Position numbers and translations under genes: made by a program
Assembly (NCBI RefSeq): GCF_008933605.1
Contig: NZ_WBUS01000008.1
Location: forward strand, 1 to 49,657
Direction: 5' to 3'
Source: Albidovulum sp.
GTDB lineage: Bacteria > Pseudomonadota > Alphaproteobacteria > Rhodobacterales > Rhodobacteraceae
Length of the DNA: 49,657 nucleotides
The notes under the pieces: model-generated
What the model was told of the DNA's origin: nothing
The model's input: only the letters and a program-made list of their open reading frames with translations
Databases searched by the model: none
In this document: positions 42,392 through 49,657 of the stretch, in pieces
Numbering within the stretch: position 1 is the stretch's first letter
Layout: each line of letters begins with the position of its first letter

Positions 42392-43618
42392 TTAGTTCAG
42401 GGGCGTTGCCGGCCGGACCAGACGTGCCTCGAATGCGGAACGAAGTTGGAGCAGCAATGCGGCGGCATCGGCTGCCTGCGCGGGACCGCCCTCGATCTGC
42501 AGCAGCGTCGCCATGTCGGCGGCATCGTCGACGAGCCCCCGGAGCGCCCTGGCCGCGCCCTCGTCCTCCGGCCAATCCGCCGCACGGTCTCGAAGGCCGT
42601 CGGTCACCTGACAGCAACGCTCCAGGACTTCGTCGGCCCAGTCGGCGGAGTCCGCGTCGTGCCATTCCATCGCCTCGAAGAGGTCGCGCGCGTTGCGCTT
42701 GAGAAAGATGAGCGGCTCGGACAGGAGATCGACCATGCAGGCCATTTCCGCGCTCTCCGGCCGATCGGCCTGCCCCGGGGTCGGGTGAACGGGCGTTTCG
42801 GCCGATGGTTCCGGTTGCGGTTCCGGCTTGGGCGCGGCGATCTCCTGACCACACCGATGAAGGAGAAGCCGCGCCGCATCGAGGTCTTCGGCAAGCCCCT
42901 CGTCGATGTCGGCGGCGAGTTGCCCGAGCAGCCGTTGCGCCCCCGCCTGCAAGTCGCTGGCGGCGCTCCCCTGCGCGGCATGGGCGAGCGGCAGGACAAT
43001 CGCGCGCTCGAAATCCGGCGGCATCCGATCGCGCAGGCCGCCCATCGCGGGTTGAGGACCGAAGACAAGCAGATAGGCGTGGTTTTTCAACTCAAGTGCG
43101 GCCGAACTCCAGATCCGGGCCTCAAGAGGCGCGAAGTCCCGTGTGCACCAGAGGGCGAAATCCATACGGCCTGCGGCCCAGCGGAGTGCCGCCGACTGCT
43201 CCGCCGCGTCCTCGCCGGCTGAGAGATAGAGGAACGTCATGCGCCGCAACGGCTCAAGCGGGGCTCCGATCTTCAGGAAGACCGCACCGCGCTCAAGCAG
43301 GTCGCCCATCGGCATTCCATCCGCGGCGAGTGTGCTCGCGTCCGCCAGCGTTGCCCGCGTGTGCGCGCGCTCTGCGAAGCCGATTTCCATGGTGGGCCAG
43401 GCCGTCCGTGCCGGCAGGACTTCGGTCCCGATGAGGGCGGTCAGCAGGTGCTTGCGCTGTTCGGCCTCGAACCCGATCAGCCCGACGCGGATCGGTCGGC
43501 GCAGTCGTTCGACGAGACGCTCGCAGCTTTGGGCAATTCGCGGGGGGATCGCGGCGGAGGCGAGTACGGCCTCGAGGTCTTCCAGAGTCTTCCGGGTGCT
43601 GGGCGCAAGCGATGCCAC
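42392..43618 (-). CDS. Degenerate GTPase-like protein (probable pseudo-GTPase)
   Basis: A 408-residue protein. RPIRVGLIGFEAEQRKHLLTALIGTEVLP (residues 41-69 region) lines up with a dynamin-type G1 strand-loop-helix, but the loop GFEAEQRKH lacks the GK[ST] core: the Gly is Arg and the Ser/Thr is His. The G3 place reads YLSAGED rather than DxxG, and the G4 place YLLVFGPQ rather than [NT]KxD. It therefore probably cannot bind GTP normally. The helical C-terminus (ERCCQVTDGLRDRAADW onward) is about 150 residues. Such inactive relatives often heterodimerise with active GTPases, and the active large GTPase is encoded 11 bases downstream. Confidence 0.7.
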   Translation of the reverse strand: MASLAPSTRKTLEDLEAVLASAAIPPRIAQSCERLVERLRRPIRVGLIGFEAEQRKHLLTALIGTEVLPARTAWPTMEIGFAERAHTRATLADASTLAADGMPMGDLLERGAVFLKIGAPLEPLRRMTFLYLSAGEDAAEQSAALRWAAGRMDFALWCTRDFAPLEARIWSSAALELKNHAYLLVFGPQPAMGGLRDRMPPDFERAIVLPLAHAAQGSAASDLQAGAQRLLGQLAADIDEGLAEDLDAARLLLHRCGQEIAAPKPEPQPEPSAETPVHPTPGQADRPESAEMACMVDLLSEPLIFLKRNARDLFEAMEWHDADSADWADEVLERCCQVTDGLRDRAADWPEDEGAARALRGLVDDAADMATLLQIEGGPAQAADAAALLLQLRSAFEARLVRPATPLN

Positions 43619-43622
43619 GGGG

Positions 43623-44513
43623 TCAGCTCCTTGTCCTCAGGTGCCGCGTCGATGAGAACGCGCCGCTCCACGCCCGCAGCATCGTCGACGGCGACAGCCA
43701 CCCCGCCGGACGCACTTCGGCCGTCGGGTTGGAGACCTTCAGGACGACCACCGAGATATTGTCCTGTTCCGGATCGCCAAGCGCCGCGACCTCTGCGATC
43801 AAGGCGTTGGCGATCGAGGCGCTGCGCACGCCGGCCGCACGCGACAGAACCAGCTCTATCCTTTCGTCCGGAAGGAACTGGAGCCCGTCGCTGGCGACCA
43901 GCACCAGATCGCCGTCTTGCAGCGCAAACGGTTCATCCGGGCAATCGATCACGCTGATTTCATCGCCGGTCAGAGCGGAGGTCAGGCAATTTCTCTGCGG
44001 GTGGTTGCGGCCGATTTCCGGGTCGATCAGGCCCTTCCTGACCATCAGGTCGATCTGCGGCGCCATCGAATGATCGTCGTTGAGGCGTGACAGCCTGCCG
44101 TCACGATAGAGATAGAGCGGCGAGTCCCCGACCGATATCCAGTAGAGACGGCCCGCCAGAATCACGGCCACGATCACCGTGCCGCCCATGCCGGCAGTTT
44201 CGGGTGCCGCCTTGATCCGCGCGCGGATGCGGTGGTTGGCGACATTCGCGGCACTGCGCAGCAACTTCGGTATGTTCGTCTCGGACAAATCCGGATCCGC
44301 AATCCGCAGGGTGAGGTCGGCGAAGATCTCGGCGACGATGATCCGGCTCGCCACGTCGCCCGCGGCATGCCCGCCCATGCCGTCGGACAGCACCGCGAAG
44401 CCGATCTCGGCACCCTGTGCAAACGAGGTCGCGAGCGCGTCCTCCTGGCGCGACCGTGCGCCACGGTCGAGCGCGGAGGCTGCGTCGATCTCGATCTCAG
44501 CTTTCGGGGCCAT
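43623..44513 (-). CDS. PP2C-family Ser/Thr protein phosphatase
   Basis: A 296-residue PPM-type phosphatase. Metal-site motifs are all present: RSRQED (D25), SDGMGGHAAGD (D45), VGDSPLYLYRDG, VASDG (D209) and DPEQDN (D251). It removes phosphate from Ser/Thr, presumably reversing the kinase encoded two genes upstream. ATG 44513 fits the family N-terminus and overlaps the FHA gene by 17 bases; the extension to 44561 lies wholly inside the FHA gene. The C-terminal 30 residues after ISVVVLKV are basic and Ser-rich, with no recognised domain. Confidence 0.92.
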   Translation of the reverse strand: MAPKAEIEIDAASALDRGARSRQEDALATSFAQGAEIGFAVLSDGMGGHAAGDVASRIIVAEIFADLTLRIADPDLSETNIPKLLRSAANVANHRIRARIKAAPETAGMGGTVIVAVILAGRLYWISVGDSPLYLYRDGRLSRLNDDHSMAPQIDLMVRKGLIDPEIGRNHPQRNCLTSALTGDEISVIDCPDEPFALQDGDLVLVASDGLQFLPDERIELVLSRAAGVRSASIANALIAEVAALGDPEQDNISVVVLKVSNPTAEVRPAGWLSPSTMLRAWSGAFSSTRHLRTRS

Positions 44514-45369
44514 CGGTGTCCTGCCTGTCTTCCGTCGAGCCCCAGGTGAAATCCGGACCACAGAGGGCGACGAAACGAAGCGTCGTCTTGCCGATCCGGA
44601 TCAGGTCGGCATCAGCGAGTTCCTCGGTGGCCAGAACGGGACTGCCGTTCCTGCGAACGATGTTCGACTTGCCGCCGTGGCCGACGAAGAACCTGTTCTG
44701 CTCGTCGTCGTAGGCGATCGAGGCATGGTTCTCGCGCGAGATGCTGGTGTCGCCGAAATCCAGGCAGACCGTCTGGTCGGCACCTCGGCCGATGGTCGAG
44801 ACGCCTGCACCGATCGTGAACGACGTGCCCCGTCCGGGGCCGTCGACAATCACGAGCCAGCCGGCGGGAAACCGCCCCTTCGTTGCCGGCGCCGCCCGTT
44901 CCGCGGCGAACACGTCGTCTTTCACCCCGCCCGCGTGGAATCCGATGATCCGGGTCTTCACCCGCGCCGCGGCTATGGCTGCGGGGCCCTTGGTCAGGTC
45001 TTGATCCGACCCGGTGCGAACTCGCGCAATCTGCGCTGCTTCCGAAGGCTCGTCAGCGGCGGCGCGCCGTGTCTGCCCTTGTGTCGGCAGCGCGGCGCCG
45101 TCGTCGCGGTCGGCTTCTTCTATGTCCCATATCTGCTTCTTCGGGGGGGGATCGGCTGTCGCGCCGACCGGGCCGTATCTCTCCACTTGCGGCAGAGCGG
45201 CAGGTGTTTCAGGCACTGGTTCCACGGCGCCTTCGAGTTCCTGGAGTCTCTCGCGCACGGCATCGAGATCGAAAAAGTCTGAAACCTGCTCCGATCCATC
45301 GGCGTCGCTTCGGGGCGCGGACGAAGGCAGCGGCCGCTTGCGTACAATCACGTCTCTCAGATATCTCAC
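44497..45369 (-). CDS. FHA-domain protein
   Basis: A 290-residue protein. Residues 1-165 are low-complexity, charged and probably disordered. The FHA domain spans about 170-262, with GRG at 194-196, the phosphothreonine-binding SRENH (211-215) and N236 in GKSNIV. FHA domains bind phosphothreonine peptides, so this is the likely reader of the neighbouring kinase's marks, and its long tail could itself be the phosphorylated, self-inhibitory part. The start is a GTG at 45369 overlapping the kinase stop (GTGA). Confidence 0.9.
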   Translation of the reverse strand: MRYLRDVIVRKRPLPSSAPRSDADGSEQVSDFFDLDAVRERLQELEGAVEPVPETPAALPQVERYGPVGATADPPPKKQIWDIEEADRDDGAALPTQGQTRRAAADEPSEAAQIARVRTGSDQDLTKGPAAIAAARVKTRIIGFHAGGVKDDVFAAERAAPATKGRFPAGWLVIVDGPGRGTSFTIGAGVSTIGRGADQTVCLDFGDTSISRENHASIAYDDEQNRFFVGHGGKSNIVRRNGSPVLATEELADADLIRIGKTTLRFVALCGPDFTWGSTEDRQDTDGPES

Positions 45370-46748
45370 CTGCTCACCTCTTTCAGCTTCGGGCCGAGGG
45401 TGGCCCCGAAAACGCGGAAGATGTACGAACCGGCGAAGAACCGGCCGAGCACGGTCTCTTGCCGTTCGGGAACTTCGGCCTCGTCGGTTTCAAGGTCGTC
45501 GGCGGGCTCATCCAGCGGAACGACATTCCACATCGCGGAAACGGGAATCTCCGTGACGGTTTCTGGATCCGGCTCGGCCAGATCAGGTGCGGCTTCGTCG
45601 GGCGGCGCACCGGCGCTGACGCGGCCCGCAGCCGAGTAAGCGCTCCGGGTTGCCACGGTCTGAGCAGGTGGCGGGGCAGGGGATTCCGGCAGCGGCGCGG
45701 ACGGCTCGGCAGGCGACTCGATCGGCGACTGGCGCTGCGAATCCTGGACGAGCTGAGCAATGCGCCTCTCCATTTCGAGGTCGTTCCGGGCCTCTTCCAG
45801 CAGCCGCAGCTGGCGCCGCTCGGTATCGATCAGGTCGCGCCATTCCGCTGCATTCTGGAGCCTCTCGGACGGGAATATGCTGAGGCAGCGGTTGATGGCG
45901 TCGAGGAAATAGTTGTCGTAACCCCTGATCTTCACGGGGGTCAGCGGGTCCAGCGGGTCCTTCAGGTTCTTCGCCACAGCCGCCAGCCGCATCTGGCTGC
46001 TGGGCGGCGCGTGTCCCGACACCAGATGGTAGAACGTCGCGGCTAGCGCATAGAGATCGCTGGAAAACGCCTGCTCGCTCCCTGCGAGGTAGAGTTCCTG
46101 GGGCGAATAGCCGTCCTTGACGGTCAGAACCTTCGAGAGAACCCGACTCACCCGCGTCGCGCTTTCCCGCGCCGCGCCGAAATCGATGAGGACCGGCGAA
46201 TTGTCGGCTTCAAGGAGGATGTTGTCGGGGGAAATGTCGCGGTGAAGGATGTCGTGGTCGTGCATGTAGGCAACGGCATCGAGCACCTTGATCAGCAGTT
46301 GTTTGATCTCTTTGGGGTCGAGCCGGCCCGGTTCCGTCTCGATCACCTGGAGCAGGTCGCGTCCGTCAACGAAGTCTAGCGCCATGTAGGCGGTGTCGTT
46401 GTCCTTGAAGATCTGGTGAACGCCAACGATGTAGGGATGCTGCAGTTCCGATAGGGCGCGGGCTTCCTTTTCGAACAGGTCGAGAATCTTGCTGAATTCC
46501 GGCGCACTGCTTTTGGAGCGGAGCCGTACCGTCCTGCGCGTGCGGCAGCATATCGCTCCGGGAAAGCACTCCTTGATGACGATCTTGCGGCCAAGGCTGT
46601 CGCGCGCGAGGTATGTGATCCCGAACCCGCCGGAATTCAGATAGGATTCGATCGTGTATTGCCCCCCGCACAATACCGTCCCGGGTGACAATTCGTCCCC
46701 GAAGGAATCGAGTTGACCGACAACCCCTATGTTCGCCGACTCGTCCAA
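45366..46748 (-). CDS. Hanks-type Ser/Thr protein kinase
   Basis: A 460-residue kinase and the first gene of the operon. The G-loop is LNSGGFGITYLA (37-48), with K59 in IVIKE, E95 in the C-helix, HRDISPDN (D171, N176), IDFGAAR (D189) and the GYSPQE segment near 213-218. All catalytic residues are intact. Residues about 320-345 are probably coiled coil, followed by a Pro/Ala/acidic linker (345-440). The last 20 residues (FFAGSYIFRVFGATLGPKL) are mildly hydrophobic and might touch a membrane, but no clear transmembrane helix or PASTA domain is present. It probably phosphorylates the FHA protein and one or more GTPases of the same operon. Confidence 0.92.
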   Translation of the reverse strand: MDESANIGVVGQLDSFGDELSPGTVLCGGQYTIESYLNSGGFGITYLARDSLGRKIVIKECFPGAICCRTRRTVRLRSKSSAPEFSKILDLFEKEARALSELQHPYIVGVHQIFKDNDTAYMALDFVDGRDLLQVIETEPGRLDPKEIKQLLIKVLDAVAYMHDHDILHRDISPDNILLEADNSPVLIDFGAARESATRVSRVLSKVLTVKDGYSPQELYLAGSEQAFSSDLYALAATFYHLVSGHAPPSSQMRLAAVAKNLKDPLDPLTPVKIRGYDNYFLDAINRCLSIFPSERLQNAAEWRDLIDTERRQLRLLEEARNDLEMERRIAQLVQDSQRQSPIESPAEPSAPLPESPAPPPAQTVATRSAYSAAGRVSAGAPPDEAAPDLAEPDPETVTEIPVSAMWNVVPLDEPADDLETDEAEVPERQETVLGRFFAGSYIFRVFGATLGPKLKEVSR

Positions 46749-47262
46749 TTCTGTTCCCTGGGTGAATGGTGACAGAAATGCACAGCCCGAAGGCCGTCAA
46801 CTATCCGACACAGTCGTGAGAAAATGCGCCCGAAAGATGGCAACAAACTGGTGGATGTTGGCCACGCAGGAACAAGATCGATATAAGTCTGCCGATTGAT
46901 GCCTCTTGCAGCGCGCCGCTTTTGCCGGATGCGCACAATCTTGAGCGGGATTGAGCACCACGAGCGAGACCGCGAACAAGCTTTCGCCTGGTGCCGTGCC
47001 CCTCGACGCAATCCGGCTGAGGCTCCATGGGGCTCGGTTCCGAAAATCCCCTGAGGGACACATCTTGTGAATCCAGCGCGGCAATTGGGCGGCGGCGTTA
47101 CCCCCGGGATTGCCCGCCGGAGTGATCACCGGGCGGCCAGGCAGCCGTTGCCGCAGGGCGCGGGCTGAGCGGCGGGCCGCCTCCCTGGCACCCCGCCGAA
47201 CCTCTCCGCGCCTCGGCCTGCGCGCCCCGCCCCGGTTCAGGGCACGGCGCGCCTGACCGCGG
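46749..47262. other. 514-base gap upstream of the kinase operon
   Basis: No credible gene is seen. The part near 46800-46930 is noticeably less GC-rich and is the likely promoter region of the kinase/GTPase operon, although no convincing -35/-10 pair stands out. At the other end, just after the dnrN stop, GGTCAGG and CCTGAACC (about 47235-47259) could form an imperfect hairpin without a T-tract. Confidence 0.5.
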
Positions 47263-47916
47263 TCACTCGAACCGCGGGAACAGCACGTCGTTTTCCAGGT
47301 GGATGTGGCGGACCACGTCTTCCGACAGCTTGGCCAGCCCGGCATAGAGTGCGGTCCAGGACCGGCACGCCCCCTCGGGCAGGTGCAGGCCGTAAGTCGC
47401 ATGCTCGATCCCGCGCAGAAGGTCGGTCGTCGTGTCATGCTCGTGCCGCATCGCCCCGATCGGATGCGTGATCATCGGGTGGCCGCCGTTCTTCATCATC
47501 GGGAACAGCACCTGTTCCTCCTTGGCCATGTGGCTCGCAAGGTCGTCGCGCAGCGCGATCAGCGCCTCGGTGATGCCAAGAGGGGCCTCGTCATGGTCGC
47601 CGTGCACGGTTTCCACCTTCTGCGCCAGCGGGATCAGCCAGTCGAACTCGGCCCGGTGCACCTCGTGGTAGCGGGTGAGGATGTGGTCGATCAGGGCGCC
47701 CGTCTCCTCGGGCGCATCAGTGGCGGCGCCGTCGATAAGGGCCTGCAGCTCTCCGGTCAGGTCGGCGACCGGCATGTGGGCCGCATTCGCCGCCTCGACA
47801 AGCGAGGACTTGCCGCCGCAGCAGAAGCTGATGCCATGGCGACGGAAGACCTCGGCGGCACCGGGCAGGCGGTCGGCGATGTCGCCGACGCAGGCGTCGG
47901 GAGAGAGGGTAATCAT
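47263..47916 (-). CDS. dnrN: Iron-sulfur cluster repair di-iron protein (DnrN/YtfE/ScdA)
   Basis: A 217-residue hemerythrin-like protein. The N-terminal ScdA domain carries VFRRHGISFCCGGKSSL. The C-terminal helical bundle supplies conserved His and Glu residues of the di-iron site (YHEVHRAEF, ASHMAKEEQVLFP, MRHEHD, HIHLENDVLFPRF). These cytosolic proteins protect or repair Fe-S centres under nitric oxide or oxidative stress and are commonly controlled by FNR or Nnr-type regulators. Its ATG overlaps the ubiX stop (ATGA). Confidence 0.92.
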   Translation of the reverse strand: MITLSPDACVGDIADRLPGAAEVFRRHGISFCCGGKSSLVEAANAAHMPVADLTGELQALIDGAATDAPEETGALIDHILTRYHEVHRAEFDWLIPLAQKVETVHGDHDEAPLGITEALIALRDDLASHMAKEEQVLFPMMKNGGHPMITHPIGAMRHEHDTTTDLLRGIEHATYGLHLPEGACRSWTALYAGLAKLSEDVVRHIHLENDVLFPRFE

Positions 47917-48491
47917 GGCAGGGTTCCTTCGTTTGGGTTCCAGGCGCGCGCGCCGGGAGGGGCGATATGCAGAAGATCCACCGCGCGGGCAGCGATCTGG
48001 GCGGTGATCTGCGCCGTCGTCTCGGGGCGCAGGTAGAAGGCGGGAACCGGCGGCAGGACGATGGCGCCCATCTCGGTCGCAAGGGTCATGTTGCGCAGAT
48101 GGGCGAGCGTCAGCGGCGCCTCGCGCGCCAGAAGCACCAACGGGCGGCGTTCCTTGAGCTGGACGCTGGCCGCGCGGGTCAGCAGATTGTCGTCCAGGCC
48201 CTGCGCGATCGCGGCCAGGCTGCGCATCGAACAGGGCGCGACGATCATGCCGGCGACAGGATACGACCCCGAGGCGATGGCGGCGCCCAGGTCGATCACC
48301 GGGTGCAGCCGGTGGACCAGCGAAACCAGCTCATCCCGCGCATCGGGGCCGATCTCCAGCGCCAGGGTGCGTTCGGCCATGGGCGATAGGACCAGATCGA
48401 CCACGGCCCCCGAGCGGCGCAGCGCCCGCGCGCAATCCAGCGCCAGCGCCGCGCCGGAGGCGCCCGAGACGCCCAGCACGACCCGGCTCAT
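47913..48491 (-). CDS. ubiX: UbiX-type flavin prenyltransferase
   Basis: A 192-residue protein with the UbiX/Pad1 pattern: VLGVSGASGAALALD at the N-terminus, IVAPCSMRSLAAIAQGLDDN, LTRAASVQLKERRPLVLLARE and LRNMTLATEMGAIVLPPVPAFY. It makes prenylated FMN, the cofactor of UbiD decarboxylases, and is encoded directly after ubiD with an ATGA overlap, so the pair forms a functional unit. Confidence 0.93.
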   Translation of the reverse strand: MSRVVLGVSGASGAALALDCARALRRSGAVVDLVLSPMAERTLALEIGPDARDELVSLVHRLHPVIDLGAAIASGSYPVAGMIVAPCSMRSLAAIAQGLDDNLLTRAASVQLKERRPLVLLAREAPLTLAHLRNMTLATEMGAIVLPPVPAFYLRPETTAQITAQIAARAVDLLHIAPPGARAWNPNEGTLP

Positions 48492-49657
48492 TGCAGCACC
48501 CCGCGCAGCAATTCGGCCGCCCGCGCCTCATGGGCTGGGTCGAGCGCCATCACCCGGCCCCAGTCGCGCGTGGTCTCGGCCCCGATCTTGGTGGTGGCGT
48601 CGATGCCCAGCTTGCCGGCAAGCCCCTCGCGCGGGGAGGCGAAGTCGAGGTAGTCCATCGGCGTGCCGTCTATCGTCATGAGGTCACGCGCCGGGTCCAT
48701 CCGGGTGGAAATGGCCCAGAGCACATCGTCCCAGTTGCGCGCGTCGATGTCGTCGTCCACTACGACGATCAGCTTGGTATAGCTGAACTGCGGCAGCATC
48801 CCCCAAAGCGCCATCATCACCCGCCGCGCCTGGCCGGGATAGCGCTTGGCGATCCTCACCACGGCCATGCGGTAGGAACAGGCGGCCGGCGGCAGCCAGA
48901 GGTCCTGCACCTCGGGGATCTGGGCGCGGACGACAGGCAGCGCGAGGTCGTTGAACACCTCCCCGATGACCGAGGGCTCGTCCGGCGGCCGCCCGGTGAC
49001 GGTGGACAGGTAGAGCGGGTCGCGGCGGCAGGTGATGCGGCTCACGCGCACGACGGGGAAGGGCTCCGCCGCGTTGTAGTAGCCGGTGTGGTCGCCAAAG
49101 GGGCCTTCGGGTGCCGTCTCGCCGGGATGGACCCAGCCCTCCACGACGATCTCGGCGTGGGCGGGCACCATCAGCGGCACCGTCCGCGCCGCGGCGATCT
49201 CGGCCCGGGCGCCGCGCAGGACCCCCGAAAAGGTCAGTTCCGACACGCTTTCCGGCAGCGGCAGGGCGGCGGACAAGAGGAACGCCGGGTCGCAGCCAAG
49301 CGCCACGGCGACCGGCATCGGCTCTCCCGCCCGTTCCCAGCCGCGGTGATGCGCCGCGCCGCCGCGATGCGCCAGCCAGCGCAGGATCAGCCGGTCGGGC
49401 CCGATCACCTGCGCGCGGTAGATGCCGAGATTGTAGCGCCCGACCTGACCGGCCTCCGATCCGTGCGGGCGGGTAATGACCACCGGCCAGGTGATCAGCG
49501 GCCCGGCGTCGCCCGGCCAGGGCGTCTGCACCGGCAGGTCGGCGAGGTCGGGCAGGATCGCTTCCTGCGCCGGCGGGCGCGACAGCACCTTGGCGCGGGC
49601 CGACAGCGCCGCCTTGAGCATCGGCCAGCGCGACAGGGCATCGCGCAGGCCGTCGGG
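48488..49657 (-). CDS. ubiD: UbiD-family decarboxylase (5' end beyond the window)
   Basis: Partial. The frame stays open to the window's last base, so 389 residues of the C-terminal part are visible, and the family is usually about 450-500. Motifs include GRYNLGIYRAQVIGPDR, GGAAHHRGWERAG, VALGCDPAFLLSAALPLP, EGPFGDHTGYY and KLIVVVDDDIDARNWDDV. With prenylated FMN it decarboxylates aromatic acids, here probably the octaprenyl-hydroxybenzoate step of ubiquinone synthesis. An internal ATG at 49621 is not the likely start because upstream residues (GLRDALSRWP) continue in frame. It is co-transcribed with ubiX and dnrN. Confidence 0.9.
   Translation of the reverse strand, partial: PDGLRDALSRWPMLKAALSARAKVLSRPPAQEAILPDLADLPVQTPWPGDAGPLITWPVVITRPHGSEAGQVGRYNLGIYRAQVIGPDRLILRWLAHRGGAAHHRGWERAGEPMPVAVALGCDPAFLLSAALPLPESVSELTFSGVLRGARAEIAAARTVPLMVPAHAEIVVEGWVHPGETAPEGPFGDHTGYYNAAEPFPVVRVSRITCRRDPLYLSTVTGRPPDEPSVIGEVFNDLALPVVRAQIPEVQDLWLPPAACSYRMAVVRIAKRYPGQARRVMMALWGMLPQFSYTKLIVVVDDDIDARNWDDVLWAISTRMDPARDLMTIDGTPMDYLDFASPREGLAGKLGIDATTKIGAETTRDWGRVMALDPAHEARAAELLRGVLQ

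Noticed and set aside
38066-46748. Interpretation as a type VI secretion control cluster because of the kinase/PP2C/FHA trio
   Set aside because: No type VI structural gene (Tss, Hcp, VgrG or ClpV) is present in the window, and the trio is fused to GTPase genes instead.
1-49657. tRNA, rRNA, CRISPR arrays, intact insertion sequences
   Set aside because: None was visible: no repeat-spacer pattern, no transposase motifs and no recognisable RNA-gene consensus was found by reading.

Overview
The window is about 49.7 kb of GC-rich bacterial DNA. Gene content and protein style point to an alphaproteobacterium of the Rhodobacteraceae/Paracoccaceae group. The best evidence is a RpoE-ChrR singlet-oxygen regulon next to a Cfa/UfaM-like methylase, a UfaD-like flavoprotein and a DUF1365 protein, plus a DnrN/UbiX/UbiD set. 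No rRNA, tRNA, CRISPR array or intact insertion sequence was seen. Genes are packed, and many neighbours share a 4-base stop/start overlap (ATGA, TTGA or GTGA).

Layout. 1-556: gene-poor, with a decayed C-terminal AraC/GlxA-type helix-turn-helix remnant. 557-10467: a GntR/FCD regulator and a flavin reductase face a peptide-type (Dpp/Opp) ABC importer operon. That operon also carries two amidohydrolases, one cytosine-deaminase-like and one lacking the usual HxH metal motif. It looks like uptake and hydrolytic breakdown of a small N-containing compound. 10659-12804: an EamA-type exporter and a frameshifted MFS gene. 13061-25554: a PA1024-like NADH:quinone reductase, a PotABCD-type importer, and CoA-pathway genes. 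These are a CaiD-like hydratase, a second enoyl-CoA hydratase, an acyl-CoA dehydrogenase, a BetI-like TetR regulator, an NDP-forming acyl-CoA synthetase and a ThDP enzyme. Together they suggest import and CoA-dependent breakdown of a small, possibly betaine- or carnitine-like, acid. 25788-28314: a second flavin oxidoreductase and a TetR/cupin divergent pair.

28871-34647: a DUF2177 membrane protein, then the SDR-chrR-rpoE genes (minus strand) divergent from flavoprotein-DUF1365-methylase genes (plus strand). Back-to-back TGATCC-N18-TA promoters lie between them. 34798-38084: a MerR regulator with a 19-bp-spacer promoter, a Zn/Cd/Pb P-type ATPase, and a broken isoprenylcysteine methyltransferase-like gene.

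38066-46748 (minus strand) is the most unusual part. It is one apparent eight-gene operon encoding a Ser/Thr kinase, an FHA protein, a PP2C phosphatase, a degenerate GTPase-like protein, a large dynamin-like GTPase, a second GTPase, and two small proteins that resemble Roadblock/LC7 folds. I read it as a phosphorylation-controlled GTPase system, perhaps acting at membranes. I do not recognise it as a named system. 47263-49657: ubiD (cut by the window edge), ubiX and dnrN form a minus-strand operon typical of anaerobic or nitrosative-stress physiology.
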